Part shown: positions 1-7,916 of the stretch, in pieces
How the letters are laid out: every line of letters begins with the position of its first letter
Position numbering within the stretch: the first letter of the stretch is position 1
Assembly (NCBI GenBank): GCA_023451735.1
Contig: JAEXYH010000003.1
Location: 1-36,828, forward strand
Length of the DNA stretch: 36,828 nucleotides
Reading direction: 5' to 3'
From: Pseudomonadota bacterium
GTDB taxonomy: Bacteria; Pseudomonadota; Alphaproteobacteria; Rhizobiales; Rhizobiaceae
Made by a program: the position numbers and the translations under genes
The notes under the pieces: model-generated
Databases searched by the model: none
Told to the model about the DNA's origin: nothing
Seen by the model: the letters and a program-made list of their open reading frames with translations, nothing else

Positions 1-228
1 AAGGTGCTGACCGCCGCCGACGGTTTTCCGCCGCTGCCACCGGTGCAGATCGGTCTGATGAAACGGCCGGGACTTTCGCCTTCGCTGATGAACGCGATCA
101 CCGACCACATCGCCGCCTGCCTCGACAATATTTCACCGGCCGCGATACCCGACGATCTCGACGGTGAGGTGAAAAGCTTTGCCCGGCAGTCGCGGGCGCG
201 GTCGGGCCAGGTGATGACGGGGTGGTAA
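1..228 (+). CDS. LysR-family regulator, C-terminal fragment (5' end outside window)
   Basis: Only the last 75 codons are visible, reading in from the left edge without a start. The peptide has the look of the end of a LysR substrate-binding domain: LPPVQIGLMKRPGLSP is followed by a helix of the type NAITDHIAACL, which matches the usual final strand and helix of these effector domains. A charged tail ending SGQVMTGW follows. The DNA-binding half is not in the window, so target and inducer cannot be judged. The next gene, also a LysR-type regulator, starts about 110 bases downstream on the same strand. The assignment rests on a short fragment and could be wrong. Confidence 0.55.
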   Translation, partial: KVLTAADGFPPLPPVQIGLMKRPGLSPSLMNAITDHIAACLDNISPAAIPDDLDGEVKSFARQSRARSGQVMTGW

Positions 229-340
229 CAGGCACCAAGATTTATCGCGATCCCGATGACCGATTCACCCTTGAACAACATCCCGGCATCCCATAACTTC
301 CGATCGCAAAATTTTCGACTTACGATTGAAATACCTGATC

Positions 341-1270
341 ATGCTCACACTCCGCCAGATGCGTTACTTCGAGGCGCTGGCTGCTACCCGGCATTTCGGC
401 AAGGCGGCAGCGATGGTGCATGTCAGCCAGCCAGCGCTTTCCACGCAGATCATGGAGATGGAAGATCATCTCGGTGCGCAACTGGTGGAGCGCAATCGCG
501 CCGGCGTGCTGTTGACCGCCAAAGGCGAGGCCGTGCTGTCGCGCATCCGCAGCATCCTTGGTGCCGTCGACGAACTGGAGGAGACGGCAAGGCGCAAGAG
601 CGGTGTGCTGGCCGGGCCGATCCGCATCGGCATTATCCCGACGGTCGCGCCCTATCTGGTGCCGAAGCTCATTCCGCATCTTCGCGAGGCCTATCCGGAA
701 ATCGAGATCGAGCTGAAGGAGGCCGTGACCGACCGGCTGGTGGCGGAGCTTACCGAAGGCCGACTCGACGCAGTGATCGCGGCCTTGCCGGTAGAGGCAG
801 AGACGATCGAGACACGCGCGCTGTTTGCCGACCGTTTCTTCATGGCTATGGCCAGGAACCAGCGGGAAGTGCTGATCTCGCCAATGACCGAGAATCAGGT
901 GGATGCGGACAGACTGCTGCTGCTTGAGGAAGGGCATTGCCTGCGGGATCAGGCGCTTGCAGTCTGCAGCGCGGCAGGCAAGCGAAGCCTCGTCAATTTC
1001 GGTGCGACCTCAATGGCGACATTGCTTCAGATGGTTTCCCACGACATGGGAATGACGCTGATCCCCGAAATGGCACTTTCATCGGAGACTGCACGCAACA
1101 ACCTGAGGATCGTGCCTTTCGCCGATCCTGCACCGGCGCGCGAGATCGGACTGATCTGGCGGAAATCCAGCGGCCGCGCGGAAGACATGGCAGCGCTGGC
1201 GGGTGCCATCATCTCCTGCGGACCACTCAAGGACACCCTGGCGGAGCCACCGATACCGGCATCTCCTTAG
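341..1270 (+). CDS. oxyR: OxyR-like hydrogen-peroxide-sensing LysR regulator
   Basis: A 309-residue LysR-type regulator. The N-terminal winged helix-turn-helix is at about residues 3-60 (LRQMRYFEALAATRHFGKAA, then VSQPALSTQI), and the effector domain begins near residue 90. The segment GHCLRDQALAVC places Cys200 and Cys209 exactly like the two peroxide-reactive cysteines of E. coli OxyR (Cys199 and Cys208), so disulfide sensing of peroxide is the likely trigger. OxyR normally activates catalase and peroxidase genes; none is visible nearby, so its targets lie elsewhere. I chose ATG 341 because it starts at MLTLRQMRYFE, the usual LysR N-terminus; a TTG at 326 would add five residues. The ribosome site is weak. 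The TAG stop lies in the first bases of a palindromic repeat. Confidence 0.8.
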   Translation: MLTLRQMRYFEALAATRHFGKAAAMVHVSQPALSTQIMEMEDHLGAQLVERNRAGVLLTAKGEAVLSRIRSILGAVDELEETARRKSGVLAGPIRIGIIPTVAPYLVPKLIPHLREAYPEIEIELKEAVTDRLVAELTEGRLDAVIAALPVEAETIETRALFADRFFMAMARNQREVLISPMTENQVDADRLLLLEEGHCLRDQALAVCSAAGKRSLVNFGATSMATLLQMVSHDMGMTLIPEMALSSETARNNLRIVPFADPAPAREIGLIWRKSSGRAEDMAALAGAIISCGPLKDTLAEPPIPASP

Positions 1271-1341
1271 AGCAATTACGTCTTTCTTCGAAACGCCAGT
1301 CCGGACGTAAGCCGGTTCCCATTTTCGCTGAATTTGCTCTA
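1268..1341. repeat. Palindromic intergenic element, TAGAGCA type, copy 1
   Basis: This is a 74-bp element with inverted ends TAGAGCAA (1268-1275) and TTGCTCTA (1334-1341). Internally it carries TTCTTCGAAACG and CCGGTTCCCATTTTCGCTG, which recur in a second copy at 28316-28412. It resembles the palindromic mosaic elements (RIME-like) known between genes in rhizobia. It fills the whole gap between two convergent genes, and the TAG at each end is the stop codon of the gene entering from that side. It may also act as a bidirectional terminator, though neither side has a T-run. Confidence 0.7.
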
Positions 1342-2217
1342 GGAGAGATATTTCTTGAAGAAGGCAATCGTCCGGCTCCAAGCGAGATCAGCAGCCGCCT
1401 TGTCGTAACGGGCTGCCGAAGTATCGTTGTTGAAGGCGTGATTGACGCCCTCGTAGACGAAGATCTCGACGGTTTTTCCGTCCTTCTCCAGCGCTTCGCG
1501 ATAGGCCGGGATGCCGGCATTGATACGCTCGTCAAGACCACCGTAATGCAGCATCAGTGGTGCCTTGATCTTCGGCACGTCGGATGCCTGCGCCTGCTGG
1601 CCGTAATAGGCGACACCGGCATTAAGCTCCGGTGAATTGACCGCCATGCGGTTGACCAAACCGCCGCCCCAGCAGAAGCCGATCGCGCCTACCTTGCCAT
1701 TGGTGCCTTCATGCTTTGCAAGCCAGACGCGCGCCGCTTCGCCATCGGCCGCCGTCTGTGCCGGATCAAGCGTGGAAAACATTTCGCGGGCCTTGTCCTC
1801 GTCGGCCGGCGTTCCTCCCAGCGGAGAAAGGAAATCCACTGCGAGCGCGTTGAAACCTTCGAGCGCCGCCCGGCGGGCGACATCGCGGATATGCTCGTTG
1901 AGACCGCGGTTTTCGTGAATGACGATGATGGAGCCAAGCGCCCCGGTGGCGGCCTTGGGGCGAGCCCAGTAGGCCTTCATCTCTCCGGTCGAGCCGGGAA
2001 AGGTGACGTCCTGTGTGGTCAGTCGGTCGTCGCCGGCTTCAACCACGGCGGCGCGTGCGCCATTGGCGGCAAGCATGGGGGCTATGGCTGCTGCTGCAGC
2101 ACCGGATCCGGCCAGAGCCGTCAGCCGCTCCATGAACTTGCGGCGGTCGAGATGGAGATGCGTGTATTCGTCATAGGCGTTGATCATCGCCTGAGTGACT
2201 TTGGGCTCCTTATCCAT
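1339..2217 (-). CDS. Dienelactone hydrolase family protein, Tat-exported
   Basis: A 292-residue alpha/beta hydrolase of the carboxymethylenebutenolidase family. The catalytic triad can be read as Cys182 in GFCWGG, Asp229 in GGLDE and His260 in VNHAF. The N-terminus carries a twin-arginine signal (DRRKFM at about 24-29, then an Ala-rich stretch ending near ANGARA), so the folded enzyme is probably exported to the periplasm, as in other long members of this family. Start ATG 2217 (MDKEPK) has a GAGGAG ribosome site about 10 bases upstream; an in-frame start 11 codons earlier lacks one. There are no ortho-cleavage pathway genes nearby, so the natural substrate is unknown; the family hydrolyses dienelactones and other lactone or ester compounds. 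Confidence 0.87.
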   Translation of the reverse strand: MDKEPKVTQAMINAYDEYTHLHLDRRKFMERLTALAGSGAAAAAIAPMLAANGARAAVVEAGDDRLTTQDVTFPGSTGEMKAYWARPKAATGALGSIIVIHENRGLNEHIRDVARRAALEGFNALAVDFLSPLGGTPADEDKAREMFSTLDPAQTAADGEAARVWLAKHEGTNGKVGAIGFCWGGGLVNRMAVNSPELNAGVAYYGQQAQASDVPKIKAPLMLHYGGLDERINAGIPAYREALEKDGKTVEIFVYEGVNHAFNNDTSAARYDKAAADLAWSRTIAFFKKYLS

Positions 2218-2324
2218 GATGCCTGCTCCTCTCGCTAAGTTTGAAGGCAAGGTAGGGCAGGCCCTTCGCCAAGGCGATGAAGCGCGGCGCCAAGCGCGCT
2301 ACACATATGCGTGAGGACAGATCG

Positions 2325-2747
2325 TCAGGACGTGGCGAGCCAGATCGCCAGCCAGCCCCACATCAGCACGGTCGCGAGGAAGCCGATCATGAACAGCGGG
2401 CGGCGCAGAAGCAGGCGATTGCTGGTGACGTGCACATAGGAATGCGCATAACGCGAAATGACGAAGATCCAGGCGAGACCAATGGTGATGATGTTGTCCG
2501 CGTTGCAGATGAAGATCGCCAATACGCCGGCATGGAAGATCATCGGCAATTCGAACTGGTTTTTCAGATTGTTATGAACCAGCAGGCTTTCCGGCGGCTC
2601 GGAGAGGTTTTCCTTGAACTGCCTGACATCGACGCTGCCGGAGCGGATTGCCGCCACACGGCGCTTGGACAGCATGTAATAGAGGATGAAGACCAGAAAG
2701 GCGTGGGCGATCATCGGCCAGAACATGGCGGTCGTGTCGGTCATCAT
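2325..2747 (-). CDS. MAPEG-family membrane protein
   Basis: A 140-residue integral membrane protein with four predicted hydrophobic helices. The core motif LVHNNLKNQFELPMIFHAG, followed by RYAHSYVHVTSN and LRRPLFMIGF, is typical of the MAPEG family (membrane-associated proteins in eicosanoid and glutathione metabolism). Bacterial members are mostly uncharacterised; some are glutathione transferases or peroxidases, but no activity can be assigned here. Two adjacent ATGs (2747 and 2744) follow a GGAG ribosome site. It lies downstream of guaB on the same strand but is separated from it by a hairpin terminator, so it is probably a separate transcript. Confidence 0.85.
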   Translation of the reverse strand: MMTDTTAMFWPMIAHAFLVFILYYMLSKRRVAAIRSGSVDVRQFKENLSEPPESLLVHNNLKNQFELPMIFHAGVLAIFICNADNIITIGLAWIFVISRYAHSYVHVTSNRLLLRRPLFMIGFLATVLMWGWLAIWLATS

Positions 2748-2786
2748 CGGGCAATTCTCCTACAAGCTTTCCGACCTTCTGGCACG

Positions 2787-2815
2787 AAAACGGGCCGGGT
2801 AAAATGCCCGGCCCG
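2787..2815 (-). terminator. Rho-independent terminator of guaB
   Basis: A perfect 9-bp stem CGGGCCGGG (2791-2799) and CCCGGCCCG (2807-2815) with a 7-base loop. On the minus strand the stem is followed by TTTTC. It lies 43 bases beyond the guaB stop codon. Confidence 0.85.
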
Positions 2816-2857
2816 CCTGAAATCGGTGGAGATTTTGCTCTGCCCTTGCGTTGGCGC

Positions 2858-4351
2858 TTAGGAGCTGACGCCCGGATAGTTCGGGCTTTCGCGAGTGATC
2901 GTGACGCCATGCGGATGGCTTTCGCGAAGACCGGCACCGGAAATGCGCACGAAGGTGGCCTTTTCCTGGAAGTCCTTGATGTCCTTGCCGCCGACATACC
3001 CCATGGCAGCCTTCAGACCACCGGCAAGCTGGTGCAGCACGGCCGAGACCGGGCCCTTGTAGGGAACCTGGCCTTCGATGCCTTCGGGAACGAGCTTCAG
3101 CGTGTCGCGCACTTCCGCCTGGAAGTAGCGATCGGCCGAGCCGCGCGCCATGGCGCCGACGGACCCCATGCCGCGATAGGCTTTGAAGGATCGACCCTGG
3201 TAGAGGTAAACTTCACCCGGGCTTTCATCGGTACCGGCCAGAAGCGAACCGACCATGACGGCGGATGCGCCAGCGGCGATTGCCTTGGCAACGTCGCCCG
3301 AAAACTTCAGGCCACCATCTGCGATGACCGGGATGCCATGCTTGTTGCCTTCCTCGACGGCCGCCATGACGGCAGCAAGCTGCGGAACGCCGACGCCTGC
3401 GACGACGCGGGTTGTGCAGATCGAACCCGGGCCGATACCGACCTTGATGCAGTCTGCGCCAGCATCGATCAGCGCCTTGGTGCCTTCCGAGGTGGCGACA
3501 TTGCCGGCAATGATGCGAATGGCGTTCGACATCTTCTTCACTTCCGCAACCGCATCCAGAACCTTCTGGGAATGGCCGTGGGCGGTATCGACGACGATGA
3601 CATCGACGCCGGCTTCGATCAGGCGCTCGGCGCGTTCGCGGCCGTCGTCACCGGTCGAGATGGCGGCGGCGACGCGCAGGCGGCCCTGCGCATCCTTGGC
3701 GGCATTCGGGTTGAGCTGCGACTTCTCGATGTCCTTGACGGTGATAAGACCGATGCAGCGGCCTTCATTGTCGACCACCAGCAGCTTCTCGATGCGGTGC
3801 GAGTGCAGCAGGCGCTTGGCTTCGCTCTGCTCGACGCCGTCCTTGACCGTCACGAGATTGTCGCGGGTCATCAGTTCAAAGATCTTCTGGTTCGGGTCGG
3901 AGGCGAAACGGACGTCGCGGTTGGTGAGGATACCAACAAGACGGCCCGGACGACCGCCGTTTTCAACGACAGGGATGCCGGAAATGCCATGCGCCTTCAT
4001 CAGCGACAAGGCTTCGGCAAGCGTTGCATCGGGGCCGATCGTGACCGGGTTGACGACCATGCCGCTCTCGAACTTCTTAACCTGGCGGACTTCCTCGGCC
4101 TGTTCGATCGGGGTCAGGTTGCGATGGATTACGCCCATGCCGCCGGCCTGCGCCATGGCGATGGCAAGGCGGCTTTCGGTGACGGTATCCATGGCCGAAG
4201 ACAGGATCGGCAGCGAAAGATCGATGTCCTTGGCGATGCGGGTGGCGATATTGGTCTGGCCCGGCATGATTTCCGAGTGCCCCGGCTGGAGAAGCACGTC
4301 GTCGAAGGTAAGCGCTTCCGCGCCGGTTGCCGAGATTACGATGCGTGCCAT
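2858..4351 (-). CDS. guaB: Inosine-5'-monophosphate dehydrogenase
   Basis: A 497-residue enzyme that oxidises IMP to XMP with NAD, the committed step of GMP synthesis. The TIM barrel begins with LTFDDVLLQPG (residues 14-24). A pair of CBS domains is inserted at about 95-210, and the catalytic loop GIGPGSICTTR carries the nucleophile Cys312. The flap contains AYRGMGSVGAMARGSADRYF, and the C-terminus has SHPHGVTITRE. Start ATG 4351 (MARIVIS) follows a GAAGGA ribosome site; a longer in-frame reading to 4513 runs through the terminator of the upstream gene and is not credible. Length and motifs are full and normal. It is flanked by terminators on both sides, so it is transcribed alone. Confidence 0.98.
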   Translation of the reverse strand: MARIVISATGAEALTFDDVLLQPGHSEIMPGQTNIATRIAKDIDLSLPILSSAMDTVTESRLAIAMAQAGGMGVIHRNLTPIEQAEEVRQVKKFESGMVVNPVTIGPDATLAEALSLMKAHGISGIPVVENGGRPGRLVGILTNRDVRFASDPNQKIFELMTRDNLVTVKDGVEQSEAKRLLHSHRIEKLLVVDNEGRCIGLITVKDIEKSQLNPNAAKDAQGRLRVAAAISTGDDGRERAERLIEAGVDVIVVDTAHGHSQKVLDAVAEVKKMSNAIRIIAGNVATSEGTKALIDAGADCIKVGIGPGSICTTRVVAGVGVPQLAAVMAAVEEGNKHGIPVIADGGLKFSGDVAKAIAAGASAVMVGSLLAGTDESPGEVYLYQGRSFKAYRGMGSVGAMARGSADRYFQAEVRDTLKLVPEGIEGQVPYKGPVSAVLHQLAGGLKAAMGYVGGKDIKDFQEKATFVRISGAGLRESHPHGVTITRESPNYPGVSS

Positions 4352-4476
4352 TGCCAGTTCCTTCAGTTGGATAGGCAGAATCCGCCGGAAAAAGGAAACC
4401 CTTTGTCCGGTTGCTTCTGCATGAAATACATGGAAGTTGGCGAGGGCTGGTAACACGTTAATGACAGTAAGGGAAT

Positions 4477-4509
4477 AGAAAAATCCCGGAAGGCTGCCCC
4501 TCCGGGATT
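4477..4509 (-). terminator. Rho-independent terminator of the MBL-fold gene
   Basis: Stem AATCCCGGA (4482-4490) with TCCGGGATT (4501-4509), loop of 10 bases. On the minus strand it is followed by a run of T (TTTTTC). It sits 29 bases past the stop codon of the hydrolase gene and upstream of guaB. Confidence 0.85.
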
Positions 4510-4537
4510 GCATGGCTTAGACGCCAGTCGGCAACAA

Positions 4538-5542
4538 TCAGATATCGAACTGGTAGCTCTTCGGCACAAACCGGTAGCCGGTTTCCTGTTTTTCGGCATA
4601 ACCGACGGCCGGGAACGGCATGTGGTAGCCGAGGAAAGCAACCTTGTCGGTGGCGATCATGTCGAACACCTTTTTCCGCGTTGCCGCGGCGGCTGCCTTA
4701 TCCATGTCGAACTTCACTTCCCAATCCGGGCGCTGCAGCGAGAGCACGAAGTGGTTTGCCGTATCGGCCGTCAAGATCAGGCGTTTGCCGGCGGATTCGA
4801 CGTTGAAGATCATGTGGCCCGGCGAGTGGCCAAAGGCCGCCATGCTGGTGATGCCGGAGACGACGTCCGCACCATCGCCGATGAAGGTGATTTTTTCGGC
4901 GAGCGGCTTGACGTTGGCGAGCACGCCCTTGTGGCCGCCTTCCGCCGGCGTGCCGACACGGGCGGTATCGGTCCAGAAGTCATATTCCTGCTGGCCGACG
5001 ACATAACGGGCATTCTCGAAGGCCGGCTTGCCGTCTTCCATCAGGCCACCGATATGATCGCCGTGAAGGTGGGTCAGGACGACGATGGTCACGTCGGCCG
5101 GCATATAGCCTGCAGCGGCCATGCCTTCGATCAGGCGGCCTGCGCCCTGCGCGCGACCGGCCTGGCCGAAGCCGGTATCGAACAGGATGACATCGCTGCC
5201 GGTATCGATCAGCGTCGGCGAAAAGCCGTTGACAAACTGATCGGTCGGCAGAAAATTTTCCGACAGGAGCGCGCCGACGGTTTCGGCCGACTGGTTGATA
5301 CCGAAGGTTTCGTTCGGCACGCCGGAAGCGCGGGCGCCATCCTTGACGACAAGGACTTCGAAACTGCCGACCTTGAACTTGTGAAGATCGGGCGGGGTGA
5401 CACGATCGATTGCCAAATTGCTGCTCGCTTTGCTGCTGTCCTGGGCGAAGGCCGCCCGATTGCCTATGATTGCCGGTGCAGCAAGGACCGTGAGGCCCGC
5501 GGTGCCCAGCAGAGTTCTTCTTCCGATACCTGTTCCAGTCAT
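4538..5542 (-). CDS. Metallo-beta-lactamase-fold hydrolase, Tat-exported
   Basis: A 334-residue protein. A twin-arginine signal (GRRTLLG, Arg8-Arg9, then a hydrophobic stretch ending AAFAQ at 34) predicts export to the periplasm. The zinc motif HLHGDH is at 158-163, followed by SPGH, an Asp in LILTADTANH and a late His in LGYHMPFP, so both metal sites of the fold appear complete. Lactonases that degrade homoserine lactones, and many other hydrolases, share this arrangement; the substrate cannot be told from sequence. ATG 5542 is preceded by a purine-rich GAGAGGG. The gene is monocistronic, with its own terminator and a divergent efflux gene upstream. Confidence 0.87.
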   Translation of the reverse strand: MTGTGIGRRTLLGTAGLTVLAAPAIIGNRAAFAQDSSKASSNLAIDRVTPPDLHKFKVGSFEVLVVKDGARASGVPNETFGINQSAETVGALLSENFLPTDQFVNGFSPTLIDTGSDVILFDTGFGQAGRAQGAGRLIEGMAAAGYMPADVTIVVLTHLHGDHIGGLMEDGKPAFENARYVVGQQEYDFWTDTARVGTPAEGGHKGVLANVKPLAEKITFIGDGADVVSGITSMAAFGHSPGHMIFNVESAGKRLILTADTANHFVLSLQRPDWEVKFDMDKAAAAATRKKVFDMIATDKVAFLGYHMPFPAVGYAEKQETGYRFVPKSYQFDI

Positions 5543-5762
5543 ACCCGATCCCTCTCGACTGATTTGCAGATAGGCTAACCTAGTGCGGCAGGACGAAAAG
5601 TTGACGATGCTCAGGTTGCAAAAAACGTGATTTCACGCAGACGTGACGCGAGCGCGGTATCCGGCAAACAAACCGAGGATCATCCATTGGCATATCGGCG
5701 TTAGAGGTTTACATCGCCCTCACCGTCTTCTCTCCGGGCTTCAAGTCGTGGCATCCGCATCC

Positions 5763-7175
5763 ATGAACCGCATTATCCCGCTCATCCTCGCCGTCGCCCT
5801 GTTCATGGAACAGATGGATTCGACGGTGATCGCAACCGCTCTGCCGACGATCGCCTATGACCTCGGTGTCAGCCCGATCACGCTGAAGCTGGCGCTGACT
5901 TCCTATATGGTGGCGCTTGCGATGTTCATTCCGATCAGCGGCTGGATGTCGGACAGGTTCGGCGCCAAGAAAGTGTTCCGGCTGGCGATCTGCGTTTTCG
6001 TTATCGGCTCCATTCTTTGCGCCATCTCGGATTCGCTGATCCAGTTCGTCATGTCGCGTTTCCTACAGGGCATGGGCGGGGCGATGATGACGCCGGTCGG
6101 GCGTCTTGTGCTGCTTCGAACAACCAAGCGCAGCGAACTCGTCTCTGCCATGGCGCTGCTCACCATCCCTGCCCTTGTCGGACCGCTGACCGGCCCGCCG
6201 ATCGGCGGCTTCATCACCACTTATTTCTCCTGGCACTGGATCTTCATCATCAACGTGCCGATCGGCCTTGCCGGCCTTTATTTAACCGGCAAATACCTCC
6301 CTGAAGTTCCACCGATGGAAACCGGGCGGATGGACTGGATCGGCTTTCTTCTGACCTCCGTTGCGGCATCCGGCGTCGTTTTCGGGCTTTCGGTCATAGG
6401 CCTGCCGGCATTGCCGCCCGCAGTCGGGATCAGCGCAACAATCGCCGGATTTGTCGCCTGTTTGCTTTATGTGCGACATGCGCGACGGCACCCTCACCCG
6501 ATCCTTAACCTGAAGATTTTCAACGACCGGGCGTTCAGAGCTTCCACGACCGGCGGCACGCTGTTTCGGATCGCCACCGGCGCGATCCCCTTTCTGATGC
6601 CGCTGATGCTTCAGCTCGGCTTCGGGCTCAACCCGTTTCAGTCGGGCCTTATCACCTTCTCCGGTGCAATCGGCGCACTGACGGTGAAATTCATGGCACG
6701 TCGGGTTTTCGCGATTACCGGTTTCCGCACCGCGCTATTGGTCGCCGGCTTGCTGGGCGCGATGATGACGGCGGTGAACGGGTTCTTCACACCCGAGACG
6801 CCGCATATCTGGATCATCGGTGCACTGCTGTTCGCAGGCTTCTTCCGCTCGCTGTTTTTTACTGGCGTCAACGCGCTCGGTTATTCGGAGATTTCCGACG
6901 AACTGGCGAGCCAGGCAACCTCTATGGCATCGGCGCTGCAGCAGGTGAGCCTGGCGCTCGGCGTCGCCTTTGCCGCCTTCATTCTGGAAATGTCATCTTT
7001 CTATTCCGGCAGCCATCTGCAGCTTGCCGATTTCCATCTGGCCTTCTTCATCGTGGCGGCCATCTCGGTATTTTCGATCTTCCCGATCTTCAGGCTTGAT
7101 CCGCAGACCGGGACGGCCGTTTCAGGACACCGCGGCAGGCGACCGGCTGACGTTCAGCCGGAAGCCGGAGAGTAA
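5763..7175 (+). CDS. MFS multidrug efflux protein, DHA2 family, MdtD-like
   Basis: A 470-residue inner-membrane transporter of the major facilitator superfamily. The signature FMEQMDSTVIATALPTIA in the first helix and the D-R-G-A loop (SDRFGAKKVF) after helix 2 mark the drug:proton antiporter 2 family. Length and the run RFLQGMGGAMMTPVGRLVLL closely recall E. coli MdtD (471 residues). A role in proton-driven export of a drug or metabolite is likely; the substrate is unknown. I start at ATG 5763 (MNRIIPLIL), which puts the first helix at the N-terminus; the 40 residues that a longer reading would add are arginine- and histidine-rich and unlike the family. The ribosome site is poor. A small palindrome CGTGA-TT-TCACG lies upstream (5626-5637). 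Confidence 0.88.
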   Translation: MNRIIPLILAVALFMEQMDSTVIATALPTIAYDLGVSPITLKLALTSYMVALAMFIPISGWMSDRFGAKKVFRLAICVFVIGSILCAISDSLIQFVMSRFLQGMGGAMMTPVGRLVLLRTTKRSELVSAMALLTIPALVGPLTGPPIGGFITTYFSWHWIFIINVPIGLAGLYLTGKYLPEVPPMETGRMDWIGFLLTSVAASGVVFGLSVIGLPALPPAVGISATIAGFVACLLYVRHARRHPHPILNLKIFNDRAFRASTTGGTLFRIATGAIPFLMPLMLQLGFGLNPFQSGLITFSGAIGALTVKFMARRVFAITGFRTALLVAGLLGAMMTAVNGFFTPETPHIWIIGALLFAGFFRSLFFTGVNALGYSEISDELASQATSMASALQQVSLALGVAFAAFILEMSSFYSGSHLQLADFHLAFFIVAAISVFSIFPIFRLDPQTGTAVSGHRGRRPADVQPEAGE

Positions 7176-7178
7176 GGC

Positions 7179-7916
7179 CTAGTCGTCGGTCACCGCATCT
7201 TCGTCAGCCTCGACATCGACCTGCCTGCGGCCCTTGAAATGCTTGGCGAGCAGGAACATCTCGACCGATTCCTGACGCGACGACGCGGGCTTCACATGGA
7301 TGACCTGCTTGAAATTCTTCTTCAGAAGATCGAGCAGATCCTTTTCCGTGCCGCCCTGGAAGGTCTTTGCCAGGAAGTGGCCGCCTTCCGCCAGGACCTC
7401 GATGGCGAAATGCGCCGCAACTTCGCACAGATGCATGGTGCGCAGGTGATCGGTGCGGTGATGGCCGGTGGTGGGCGCAGCCATGTCGGAAAGCACTAGA
7501 TTGGGTACGCCGCCGATCGCTTCCTTGAGAAGCGCAGGCGCACTGTCATCAAGAAAGTCGAGCTGCAGGATTTTTACGCCCGGCAAAGGATCAACTTCGA
7601 GGAAATCGATGGCGGCGACGCGCGGATCCTCATCCGTCGAGTTCGTCACCTTGGCGGCGATCTGCGACCAGCTGCCCGGAGCAGCGCCCAGATCGATGAT
7701 GCGGCGGGCACCTTTCAGGATCTGGTGCTTCTCGTCGATCTCGAGCAGCTTGAAAGCCGCGCGGGCGCGATAACCCTCGAGCTTGGCCCGCTGAACGTAG
7801 GGGTCGTTGATATGGCGTTCCAGCCAGCGGCGCGACGACGCCTTCAGCTTGCCCTTCTTGACCTTCTGCCCGAGCTTTCTGCCCGTTCTGTTTATTCCGA
7901 CCGGTGTCTTCGTCAT
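7179..7916 (-). CDS. rlmE: 23S rRNA 2'-O-methyltransferase (U2552), RlmE/FtsJ
   Basis: A 245-residue AdoMet-dependent methyltransferase that methylates the ribose of U2552 in the A loop of 23S rRNA during late 50S assembly. The K-D-K-E catalytic tetrad is visible: Lys in RARAAFKL, Asp in LSDMAAP, Lys in FLAKTFQGG and Glu in RQESVEMF. The AdoMet-binding motif is DLGAAPGSWSQ. The N-terminus has a basic extension (about 30 residues) relative to the E. coli enzyme, and the C-terminus has an acidic tail. Its start overlaps the stop of the upstream ppx-like gene (ATGA, 7913-7916), so the two are translationally coupled. It converges on the MFS gene with only three bases between stops. Confidence 0.95.
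   Translation of the reverse strand: MTKTPVGINRTGRKLGQKVKKGKLKASSRRWLERHINDPYVQRAKLEGYRARAAFKLLEIDEKHQILKGARRIIDLGAAPGSWSQIAAKVTNSTDEDPRVAAIDFLEVDPLPGVKILQLDFLDDSAPALLKEAIGGVPNLVLSDMAAPTTGHHRTDHLRTMHLCEVAAHFAIEVLAEGGHFLAKTFQGGTEKDLLDLLKKNFKQVIHVKPASSRQESVEMFLLAKHFKGRRQVDVEADEDAVTDD

Noticed and set aside
304..320. Palindrome around AAAATTTT as OxyR operator
   Set aside because: It lies at a sensible place, but it has two mismatches and does not fit the known OxyR pattern well enough to list.
2804..4453. Very long open frame on the plus strand opposite guaB
   Set aside because: It mirrors the guaB codons on the other strand, has Asp/Arg/His-rich composition typical of antisense GC-rich frames and matches no family.
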